Source: Culex pipiens pallens
Taxonomy: Eukaryota > Arthropoda > Insecta > Diptera > Culicidae
Assembly: GCF_016801865.2 (NCBI RefSeq)
Contig: NC_068939.1
Location: 128,822,967-128,886,966 of the forward strand
Length of the DNA: 64,000 nucleotides
Direction: 5' to 3'
The first letter of the stretch is position 1. Every line of letters starts with the position of its first letter. Below the pieces are notes generated by a model. It made no database searches, had not been told where the DNA came from, and worked only from the letters and a program-made list of their open reading frames with translations. This document shows positions 47,867-60,000 of this stretch, in pieces. A program made the translations under genes and the position numbers.

Positions 47867-48036
47867 TTAGTGAGGCCGATAGTGCGGATCGGTACTAACG
47901 GTAGTGATGGGCTTACCTCGGCCGCGGGGCAGATTGAGGGCACTGGTGCCGGCCGTCGCCAGATGGGGACTGTGGTCCTGCCGGGTGCGGTTGTTCAGGA
48001 ACTCGCGGATGTGCTGCACGATCAGATCGATGGCCA
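47867..48036 (-). CDS. UCK: UCK distal alternative terminal exon
   Basis: The acceptor TTTCTTTCCAG precedes the exon. It encodes VAIDLIVQHIREFLNNRTR and then a 37-residue Pro/Thr/His-rich tail ending PHYRPH, then TAA at 47867-47869. VAIDLIVQHI resembles vertebrate UCKs more than the proximal copy does, and vertebrate UCK1/UCK2 also end in RPH (recalled, not checked), so this is probably the ancestral end. The exon is GC-rich with many synonymous C/G third positions, unlike the AT-rich surroundings. A strong internal donor (CGAG|GTAAGC, near 47915) could remove the last part of the tail in some transcripts. Confidence 0.85.
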
Positions 48037-51000
48037 CTGGAAAGAAATTAGGGGATGTTTATGTAACAATAATGTTTTATTATTGTTTAATTAAAATTAT
48101 TTTTAGTTTCACATTCAAAACAAAGTTTTTTTGTTTACTGTAAAAAACATATAAATATATCAAAACTTCTTGTCAATATCTAAATTAAATTTAAAAAAAA
48201 ATAGATTGTTATATTGGACATTTCACCTTAACGTCAATATTGATGCTCTTTGAACTCCAAGAAATGTATGGCTATTTTTTTTAGAATCCTATTTAATAAT
48301 TCAACCTGGGTGATGAATGGAGAGAATGCGTAACGTGATTTTCGAATGATCCCACTTTGTTTACATCTACAAAGTAGGATGCTGTTCAAGCACAAGCATG
48401 ACTTCTTTCTTACTGGTAAATTGATTTTTGGCGAATTTTTAGATCGAAGCCCACCTAGAGGTGTGGTGTTGGATTGTTGTTTGATATACGCCTTAAATTT
48501 ATAAAAAAATTAAACTGTCACTAGATTAAAAACTCAAACTCAAGCAGTATTCAATATTGAATGTTAGACCTTTTTTAAAATTTTATAAAAATATTTTTTT
48601 CAAAGGGATTAGAAAATTTCAGAAATGTTTCTATTTTTATCATTCAAAATAAGGCTATAGAGGAGAAAATCGTGACGTCAGAAATGAACTCAAATCACTC
48701 AAAGTTCATTTTGTGAGTGACTTTAACAATTTGGCCTTGTTTGTAAGCTACATTGTCCCCAGTTTTCTGTGGGAGAGAGAAGGAGGCGAATACTTTATGA
48801 AAATGATACCTGTCAAAATTCCTAGCCTCAAAATTTTGCCGCGGGTTGCTTTTCTCCTGTTTAAGTTTCTGAGATATTGTTACTAGAAATAAAAGTCTGT
48901 TGGGATGAGACTTTTAAAAACATTAATTTTCTTGTTTCTTTTATTTACTGTATTTCAGCAATCAGAAGAAACTGCAATGTTTCTTCAGGCAATTTCATTG
49001 GGAATTTTCTTAACCCTCTACAACCCAACCCCGCCTTTAGACGGGCTTCGATTTAAAAAATCGTCAAAAATCCATTTTTCAACCAATTTTTGATCTTTAA
49101 AAAGCATTGGAAAGAAGAACTCTTTAAATTTTAGAAAATGTATGGGTTGGAAGTTTTACTTGTTTAATGTGACTTCGCCAATGTTTTTAAAAATGTGATT
49201 TTTTTAGGGGTAAAATTTCCTGTGTTTTTTGTTAACATTTCCTATACTTTAAATAAAAAGAAGTATGAAGTAATCTTTCTAGTGCCCCATACTATGCCTC
49301 TACGCATTTATTTACAATTTAAATGATAATGGTGCCATTTTATAGCAGAAAATGTGAAAAACATGCAAAAAATTGAAAAAGTTGCTGTAAAAACATGAAT
49401 ACATTAGAAAGACAAAATGTAATGATAGGAGGTGGTAGAATAAGCCAAATACTACCTAAAACAAACATATAATTAACAAGATAAATGCCAATTTAAATAC
49501 TAAAAATGAAACAAGAAAAAGATAAAATAAGAGAAGTAAACCCGAGCAGACGGAAATAACTTGGGAATAACAATATTTGATGATTTTTTGTCATTAGATT
49601 GTGTTTATGATTTTTTTGTCATTAGATTGTTATTGTAATAACAGACTAATAACATTTTTAGTTATTCTTCGAACAAATCTTTGTTACTATTTTTTTGTTA
49701 TTTTAACAACTAATCCGATCAACCCAATAACAGTTGTAGGTATTCTTCCATAACAAAAAATGTTATTCCAAAGTTGTTTTGGCATTCAATCAATATCAGA
49801 CCAATAACAAATTGTTAGAGCGTCCAATTTCCCGGGGTTTCAAATTTCTCGGGAAACGGGAAATTTTCAACAAATTTCCCGGGAAATCCCGGGAATTCTC
49901 GGGAAATTTTAATCTTATTGAAAATTGTGCTGATCTAGTGTGTGATTAATATTTTGCAACAAAATTGTATAGGACAGCCTGTAAATGGTTAAAATATGCG
50001 TGAAGATTAATTAATAACTTAACTGCATGTTAAAAAATCAAACAACTTTAAGTAAATGTATATTTTTTTCTAACTTTATAAGCTCAAATCGTACAAGAAA
50101 TCTGAAAATGATGTCAGGTATTATTTGTAGAGAAGTATTTTTTATCAAGGTGTTAAAATTTCATTTAAACTTGCCTTTGTGACCAATTTGAGAGATTGTG
50201 GTTTTACAAATAAAGTTGAAATGATTAAAAAACATACAGAAATTATGTTTTCATGACAAATAACTTTTCTGAAACAAGCCATACTGGTTACAGTTCTTAA
50301 CAGTACAAAGTTGTTTTTGTGTTGATATGGATTCATTATGCCACATGGTTTCCCCGTTAGTAATTGACTTCGGTTGAAATTTTTTAAGCACGAAAACATG
50401 ATTTTGATTGTAAGATAAATCATTAGCATTCCACAATCAGTCTTCCATTTCTTTCATATTTAACCCTGTTACACCCATTTTTACACCATTGCTCATTTTT
50501 TTTTACTTTAAGTTGTAATTTCTTGAATACCAAGTATTGAAAGAATTGAAGTAATTCTCCTTGCAGAGACCTATTTGAAATATTTAATTATACCAATTAA
50601 GTTTCCATCTCATGGTGTACACAACGTAAAAAAAACTCAGTTTTGCTTTGGCGGGAAGCGGTTTTGATTATTCTTTATTCTTTAAGTTCATTAAGTTTGA
50701 TTTATTTTCAGATGCTTCAAAAATCATCATAAATATACTTGATATAAAATTTTCTAACTATCTCATTTATTCTAGAATTCTAGATCTATATGCACTGATA
50801 AATTGTATTTAACAAAATTATATTGAGCTTCTTCATTTTTGCAGAGCAATTTAAAAAAAAGTGTTCCAAAAAGTGAAGAAAATGTATACTTTTGCTTGAA
50901 TTTCGGGAATTCCCGGGAAATTTACAAATTTCCCGGGAAACGGGAAATATTATTTTACGGGAAATCCCGGGAATTCCCGGGAATTTTTTTCCCGGGACGG

Positions 51001-54000
51001 GAAATTGGACGCTCTACAAATTGTGTTATGATAACATAGTTTGTTATTAATCTCTTATGCAAAAATGAATTTTGCAAGAATATTCCATAACATTTTTTGT
51101 TATTTTAATAGTATTTGTTATTGAAATGGCATGAGTTTTGTTATTACCGTCTGCCCGGGAAGTTTTTCGTAGAACAAAAGTTGCTCAAAATGACCATCTG
51201 AACACGGGAATAATAAAAATATTCGAAAAAAAAAATTGGGCTGTAGAGGGTTAACCTTCCGAAAACAAAATTTGGATGGACACTCATGGACACTATTAAA
51301 AAATTGAAAGGCGGGAACTTTTCAGTTAAAATTCAACTTTGTTTACATCATAAAAACGGTGCACTTTATAAAAAAAAAATCGGTAAAGAACTTTTAGATT
51401 GCAAATTTAATTTTTCAACAAAAACTAAAGCAAAAAAAAATCGAGTAGTATTTATATTTTTCCACAAAAACACATTTTTATCAAAAAATCATAACTCGAC
51501 TGCAACATTTTTGTCCATACTTATCTATGACTCAAAACTCAAAAACAGTATTTTTTTCCCTAAACCATATCAAAAAATACTTTTTGAATTTAAAAAAAAT
51601 ATGTATGTCGGGAAATATTTTTTTGAAGAAAAAACAAGTTAACTAAAAACTGGGAACTAACTAAAGGACTGGGAAGACTTTGCATGAAAAAGGTAGGATA
51701 TACTTAACATTATTTTTGGTCTAAAATGAGACTTTGAACAGAACAGTCTTTGTGAAACTGATGTTTTTAATAATTTTTATTGCATACAAAAGTGTCCTAA
51801 AATTTGTGATGTTAAAAATGTTATTTCTTGCAAGGTTTTGCGCACGATTACTCTCAAAGCAACATTTCGCCTTTCCATGCTCCACCATATTGAAAGGTAC
51901 TGTCACTTAATCATAATTTATGGAATTATAACAAATTTTTAATTGATTTTATTTTGTGGAATAAAGGGTTTAAATTCAACTTGTTTTTTTTTTTGTTTTT
52001 AATAAGTTGTATACTGCATAAATGTTTCATATGAGCAATTCTCTGAGATTTCGGTCATTCGATTTTTTTTTGTATTTTTTAATCCGGCTGAAACTGTTTT
52101 GGTGCCTTCGGTATGCCCAAAGAAGCCATTTTGCATCATTAGTTTGTCCATATAATTTTCCATACAAATTTGGCAGCTGTCCATACAAAAATGATGTATG
52201 AAAATTCAAAAATCTGTACCTTTTGAAGGAATTTTTTGATCGATTTGGTGTCTTCGACAAAGTTGTAGGTATGGATACGGACTACACAAAAAAAAAATGA
52301 TACACGGTAAAAAATTGGTGATTTTTAATTTAACTGTTTGTCACTAAAACTTGATTTGCTAAAAAATACTATTTTTATTTTTTTTATTTTTTGATATGTT
52401 TTAGAGGACATAAAATGCCAACTTTTCCGAAATTTCTAGAATGGGCAAAAAATCTTTGACCGAGTTATGATTTTTTGAATCAATACAGATTTTTTCAAAA
52501 AATCGAATATTGGTCGCAAAAATTTTTCAACTTCATTTTTCGATGTAAAATCGAATTTGCAATCAAAAAGTACTTTAGTACTTTAAAATGATAAAACATG
52601 AAACATTTGTAAAATGTTCTGATCTTTTCGAATACAATATTTAAAAAAATTAAATCAAGACTAACATTTTAAATGGGCGTTATATTGAATTTAAATTTTT
52701 GAAAATATTTTTTCGAAAATATCTGAAAATTTCACGAATGTTTCATGTTTTAACATTGTAAATCGGACCTATAGTTGCTGAGATATCGACATTAGAAAAT
52801 GGTGAGTTGTTTGGGTGAGACTTAGAAAACATCAATTTTCCTGTTTTTTAACCTTTGCATGGCAATATCTCAGCAACTATGGGTCGTATTTCTCAGCTCT
52901 TCAAAATTATTTTTTTCAAAAGTGGGCAAACATGGGCACTTATTTTAAAAAATCAAAAACTGCGACTATTAAGCATAAGCATAGGCATAAGCATAGGTGC
53001 CCACCCGCAGTTGCTACTCCGTTATTGACCAGGACCTCCAGAAGTTACATCCACGAGCCGTGGAAGATAAGTGGGTGCTATCTTTCCTCGCTTCGCAACT
53101 TCTCAAAGGCCCCTATCATGCTGATCAATACCGGCGCCGGCCACGACCAGTGGTAGGGTCACGGGGAAGTGGATGGGAATGTTAGTCCGATACTTGAGTG
53201 ATAGAGACCGCCCAATCGACTGCTTCTCCGACAAAGTATCACATGAGTTTTGAGGGGGTTAGTAGATGGGTATGAGGTCAGGATTCACGAGTGGCAGTGA
53301 TGTGACCATGAGCATTTTGTTTATCGGTTGAAATTTTAAATCTTAGGCAGCCGGCTGCGGAAAGATAAATAATTGATTATTTAAAAAGTTTGTTTTAATC
53401 GAACGCGTGCCAACCGAGCGGTAGTGCTGTGGGCTGGACTTATCAGTATATTTTTACTGTTGGTACAATTAAGATAACGCGAGCAAATGTCAAAAATAGT
53501 AGATGAGTTAATGCTAAAGCTGTCAATTGGAATAAATTATTACGATCAACGAATATAAACGAAAAGAAAACAGGACACCACGTAACCGATTGTAATGAAA
53601 TTAAAACAATAACTTAAACGAACTTAACCGGCGGCGTGCCTTCCTATCAACGATGATAAAAGAAGGACTCATAAATTTAAAATATAAAAAGACTCAAAAA
53701 AACACGTTGCATAGTAACCGCGAAGTCCCGCTACTTTTAAATATAGTATTAATTCGACCGCGATCCTCCAGAAATTCTTCGTCGGCGTGCCTTCCGATCA
53801 ACGGTGATGTAAGAAGGGCTTTATTCATTAAAATGATTTTATATCATAAGCCTTAAAACATATTCGTCGGCGTGCCTTCCGATCAACGATGATATAGAAA
53901 GGACTTAATCCAGCAATACGACTTGCTTGTCTCGAAAAAAAAAGAATTCGGATCGTTTCTATCGAATACATAGTTTTAGTTTAGAGTTAGAGAACAGTTT

Positions 54001-57000
54001 AGTTTAGAGAACAAAAATAAACTCATTAGTCAACGAACGCGCGAACTAAGAATAAAGAAAAAAGAAGAAGAAGAAGACCAATCACCCCATGCACACAAAC
54101 AGCGACACAAAAGAGATGGAAAATAACACGAAAAAACAGGACTGCGCGTCCACACAGGCACCGCACAACTCCGACACAAAAGAGACGGAAAATAACACGA
54201 AAAAACAGGACTGCGCGTCCACACAGGCACCGCACTACTCAATCAAAAACTGCGACTATTTTCAAAAAAGTTACCTAAAAATGGTTATAACTTGAAAACG
54301 GTGCACTTTATCAAAAAATCACTAGAGTACTTTTTGATTGCAATTTCAATTTTACATCGAAAAATGAAGTTGAAAAAATTTTGTGACCAATATTCGATTT
54401 TTTGAAAAAATCTGTATTGATTCAAAAAATCATAACTCGGTCAAAGATTTTTTGCTCATTCTGGAAATTTGTGAAAAGTTGGCATTTTATGTCCTCTAAA
54501 ACATATCAAAAAATTAAAAAAAATAAAAATAGTGTTCTTTTGCAAATCAAGTTTTAGTGACAAAAAGTTAAATTAAAAATCCTATTTTTTTACCGTGTAT
54601 CATTTTTTTTTCAGTGTAGTCCATATCTATACCTACAATTTTGCCGAAGACACCAAATCGATCAAAAAATTCCTTCAAAAGGTACAGATTTTTGAATTTT
54701 CATACATCATTTTTGTATGGACAGCTGCCAAATTTGTATGGAAAATTATATGGACAAACTAATGATGCAAAATGGCTTCTTTGGGCATACCGAAGGCACC
54801 AAAAAAGTTTCAGCCGGATTAAAAAATACAAGAATTAAAATTAAAGAAAAAAGACCGATTCCGTAGAGAACTGCTCATATGGATTTTCATCACTTTTGAT
54901 TGATATTGATGCAGTTTGGTTCAAAATCGTGTGCTCTTTCAAAAGAGCCTATAACATCCAGTACTTTGTATTAGAAATCAGGAGGAAATCCAGTTTTTTC
55001 GTGAAAACTTAACACGTAGCCTTGGGTTTGGGACAAACTTCAAATGCGTTTTTCTCAGCTTGCTGTTTTTGCATATGGGACATTAATGGGAACATGAGCA
55101 GTATAGATAAAAGAAATGGCAACCCTGACATAATGTGTTGTTAAAACCGGTAAATAAGTGTTTAAAAATCTAACAAAACAAAAGAATTAAGTTTGTCAAA
55201 AGCCTTGCGCTGTTATTTTTTGCTGGAATAAGTATAATTTGAAGTTATGTATTTTTTATCTTCTGGTTTTTATAATTTTATATATTTTGGGCAATTGGGT
55301 CCTGAAATTGAGCTTAATCACAGCGATAAAGCTTATTTTTCTGAACACAGTAACCTTGTGTGCGACCACAATGGGGTTTAAAATAAATTTTTAAATCAAT
55401 TTAAAAAAAACATCATTGCGATCCATTACGAAATTGCAATAAAATTAAAAAATATGATCAGAAATGTATTTTAGGCATGTCTTTTTTCCCGTTGTACATA
55501 ATATCAATTTTGAAATATTATTATATCAATTTCAAAACATTTTACAAACAATCCGGCTGGGACAAACTTTAACCAACACTATTTTTCTTGATGAAACGAT
55601 ATAAAAATGTGTGATTGTTATTTCGATGTTAATTTAAAATTTAGCAAAGCGGATATGTTTATTGATATTGCTTAAAAACTAATCAAAATCTAACTATTTT
55701 TATGTTTTTGAAATTAAAAGAAAGGTTTGTAGAGGACGATGTTAAAGTAAACACACATGAATTCCTTACATTAACATAATTAAAAGAATATTTTCAAGAC
55801 CACATAAGAGACCACATTCTCCGAATCACAAAACGCTTCGGATTTCGCTTTTGAAGGAATTTTGGGTGAAAAAAAATGAGAGAGAAGAAACCATGCGTGT
55901 TTTTGTTCGTCCTTTTTATTTTCCTCATACAAAAATCACCTTAAGGTAAGTATACTTAAGCTCGAATCATTACAAATTGGCTTGTTTTCATTCAGTTGTT
56001 TTTTTTTCTTTTTCTTATTGGTTAGGTATACTACACTTAGCTACAAATCGAACACTGACAGTTTTCTGTTGGAATGACTTTCCATTTGGTTTTCAAATGT
56101 TTTGTTTTTTAATGTTTTCGTAAAGGCAAGGATGTTTTTTATCAAACAAAAGAAGGAAACAAAGGGCGAGGGAAGCAATACTAAAATGCATCAAAAAGTG
56201 AGATAATACTATGGAAAAATGCTGTGGCGTATAAAAATACATTGGATCGAACTAGTTTCGAGATGCTGCTAATACTTTAAAGGGAAGGGGAGGTTTTAAG
56301 AAACAATTTCACTAATTTATTCAACCTAAACGGAGTGACGTAGTCAAAATTGACTTTGGCGTGCGATTGTATTCGATACTAGGGAAAAATTATGATTATT
56401 TTTTCAAACTGCGTAGTTCTAAGATATTTTCAAGTTTTTTTTGTTTGTGCATGGCCTCTTTGAGGCTCCGCTGAGCTGTTCGTGTGTGTGGGTGTTTGTT
56501 TTTGTCCTGGGAGAAAAGGATTCGTGGAGTCCTTTAGTCCCGGGAAGGTTGGTTTAAACGTGTGCTACATGCGCTAAGCCATTTGCTAGATGAGTTGCTT
56601 TATTGTTCGTTCCCTTGGTGGCGTCGTTTTCGGCGTTCATGTGCACAATCTCGCTAATGTGGTGCACAATAAGATCAATCGCAACTGGAAAACGAAATTT
56701 ATGAAGCAAAACGTTTTGTTTTTTTTTGTTTGTTTGTTTGAGGAAAACAGCGATAGAAAGTAGCGGACGGAAAGGTGGAAAGGGTAGGAACAGAGTAGAA
56801 CAGTTTTTCGTGAACAATAAATCACGATAATTTTAGAATATTCAAAATAGAAGGAAAACATTGTAGGTATAACATATCAAACAAATTATTATCAACAACA
56901 CACAACACTACACATACCTGTGTTATCAGCTCCACGTGGGATAATCACATCAGCGAACTTTTTAGTCTAAAATTAGAAAGATGCCATCAGAAATCAACAT

Positions 57001-60000
57001 ACAATTCCTCGTTCTTCTGATATAAGAATACTTACCGGGGAGCAAAATTCCTCGAAGGCTGGCTTCACAAACGTCATGTACGCGTTCAAAACGTGTTCCA
57101 GGTCGCGGCCCCGCTCGTTGATGTCTCTGGGCACTGTAATGAAACGACAGGTGAAATAAGATGCTAGAACCATGTCAAATTTATGAAATTTGGTGAAATA
57201 CACATAATTTTACATTTTTAATGTACGCATTCGATACGTGTTTGGATGTCTACAAATTTGAAGATAATTTGATTTCTGTTTCAAATATACTTAAAAATTG
57301 TTATTAGAAACAAATTTTACTTGTTCTTAGTACAAAACTGTCCAATGAATTTGAAAATGCAGCCCATTGATCAATTTAAACTTAAACTGTAGAGTTAGGC
57401 ATGAAACTTTGAAAGCATAAAAATAATCCTTTTTATTAAAGTTTCGTAATTTTAGTTCATCAACTTTTAAAGCTTATCACCTTTTATTTAAAATTACTTC
57501 TTGATTTATTTTGAACACTTCTCAAATCTAGTTAGATTGCGTACAATACAGTTCGTGTTTTATTCGTATTTTTCCGTGCAAAAAAAAAAAAAATAAATAA
57601 ATAAAAATCAAAAAGTACTTAAGTGAATTTTTGATAATGTGCACCAAATCCATTTTTAGGTGACTTTTTTGAAAATAGTCGCAGTTTTTCATTTTTTTTC
57701 AAATAAGTGCACATGTTTGCCAACTTCTGAAAAAAAATATTTTTGAAAAGCTGAGAAAATTTTCTATATTTTGCTTTTTTGAACTTTGTTGATACGATGC
57801 TTAGTTGCTGAGATATTGCTATGCAATGGTTTAAAAACAGGAAAATTGATGTTTTCTTAGTCTCACCCCAACAACCCACCATTTTCTAATGTCGATATCT
57901 CAGCAACTAATGGTCCGATTAACAATGTTAAAATATGAATCATTCGTGAAATTACACTTACATTTCAAAAGGGCCAAACATTCAGTATTACGCCCTTTCA
58001 AAATGTTAGTCTTGATTTATAAAAATTGAAAGTATTTTTTTCGAAAAGATCGAAAAATTTTACGAATGTTTCATATTTTAACATTGTTGTTTGGACCATT
58101 AGTTGCTAAGATATCGACGTTGGAAAATGATGGGTTGTTTGGGTGAGACTCAGAAAACATAAATTTTCCTGTTTTTAAACCTTTGCATGGCAATATCTCA
58201 GCAACTAAGCGTCGTATCAACAAAGTTCAAAAAAGCAAAATTTAGAGAATTTTCTCAGCTTTTCAAAAATATTTTCTTCAAAAGTGGGAAAACATGTGCA
58301 CTAATTTTAAAAAATTAAAAACTGCGACTATTTTCAAATAAGTCACCTAAAAATGGATTTTACTTGAAAACGGTGCACTTTATCAAAATTTCACTGAGGT
58401 ACTTTTTGATTGCAAATTTGATTTTACATCAAAAAATGAAGTTGAATTTTTTTTGCGACCAATATTTCGTTTTTTTTTTTTAAAAATCAGTATTGATTAA
58501 AATATTATAACTCGGGCAAGGTTTTTTTGCACAACCTGGCAATTTCTGAAAAGTTGGCATTTGATGTCATCTAAAAACATATCAAAAAATTAAAAAAGTG
58601 TTTTTTTTTTGCAAATCAAGTTTTAGTGACAAAAAGTTAAATGAAAAATCACCAACATTTTTTTTACCGTGTATAATTTTTTTCAGTGTAGTCCATATCC
58701 ATACCTACAACTTTGCCGAAGACACCAAATCGATCAAATAATTCCTTCAAAAGATACAGATTTTTGAATTTTCATGCATCGTTTTTGTATGGACAGCTGC
58801 CGAACTTGTTTGGAAAATTATATGGACAAACTAATGATGCAAAATGGCTTCTTTGGGCATACCGAAGGCACCAAAAAAGTTTCAGTCGGATTAAAAAATA
58901 CAAAAAAAATCGAATGACCGAAATCTGAGAGAACTGCTCCACTTCTTTCAATTAAATCTTAGAGACAACCCTAGCAGCAAACTTATTGAGCAACAGTTCT
59001 AATTTCTATTCTGTAAAAAATTTCAGTCGGACAGTCTGTTGTAAGAGCTTTCTGTAACTTGATTACTACATGAGAAACTTATGCCAATTTATAGATGACA
59101 GTTGTAAAATCGAGACCCACAATTCCGCACCACTGCATTGGCCAAATCTGCTTATGCTTTGGAAATGGCTGTATCGAAGAGTTAAAATGTGCATGAAAAA
59201 AAGAAGTTAAATGAGTGATAGAAAAAACTATCATTTGATGATTCCTGCACCAAAATATCAGAGGGTGTAGCGACCGTCACTATAGCTTGTGAGTTCTCTT
59301 CTTTTATCTCGTGATTGCCAGCAAGAGCATTCTCTTTCTATCACTCCTTCTCTTTTCATCGGTAACGCATACTCTCCCAAGATTTTTTTGTTTTCTCAGA
59401 AATCCGCAATGAAAGTGTACGAGGAATGAAAGTGTAGAGGAGGATTGAAAAAAAAAATATTCTATGGCGGCTTTTGTGGCAACGCTCTGTTCAGGGGGAA
59501 TGATTGTGAATTCGGGAATGAGAGAGAAAGAGAGAATGTCACACGGGATTGTGTGAACACGAGGTAGAGATCGACAATTCTTTTTGCTGAGAATTTCGTA
59601 ACGGAAAGAATTTTTGTCAGTTCGACGCCAAAGAATCATTTCAAGAAAATCAACCGCTGTTGTTCGAAAACAGTTCTAAAATCCCAGCTAAGGTTTCATT
59701 TGATTAAGTAAATTTTCAGTCAATTGTAATTCAAGTAGTTTACATAGGATGAACTGAAACTATGTTTTTTCAGAAGTGTTTTAAAATATGTTTAACTAGT
59801 TTGTTTATGCAATTCACATACAGACATCGAATTAATTCAAAATTGATGAGTTATTTTTAAAAGTTGGTCGTAAAGCATTGCCGTAATCAAATAAAAACAC
59901 TGATCTGATCTGACAAGATATTGCAGTATTCAGCGGAATTGCATTCTACTAAAATTATTTGGCAGTATATCCTAAAACCAATAAAATTATGGAATATTTC

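Larger units (their letters stand above)
52971..54240 (-). mobile_element. LINE-derived non-autonomous retroposon, 20-bp target duplication
   Basis: The 20-bp direct repeat AATCAAAAACTGCGACTATT flanks it exactly (52951-52970 and 54241-54260), typical of target-primed insertion. In minus orientation the 5' end has two 69-bp monomers (GTGCGGTGCCTGTGTGGACG), then a CTT-rich tract. Three GGCGTGCCTTCC repeats lie in the body, and the 3' end is a TATGCT-type tail. No reverse transcriptase is present. Confidence 0.85.
52033..54878. mobile_element. GAGCAATTCTCT foldback element, copy 1
   Basis: The left end GAGCAATTCTCTGAGATTTC and right end (complement of GAGCAGTTCTCTACGGAATC) bound long inverted arms, about 52033-52600 against 54290-54878. 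These share CATACAAAAATGATGTATG and ACAAATTTGGCAGCTGTCC. A LINE-derived insertion occupies 52971-54240. ATAT may flank both ends. Confidence 0.75.
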
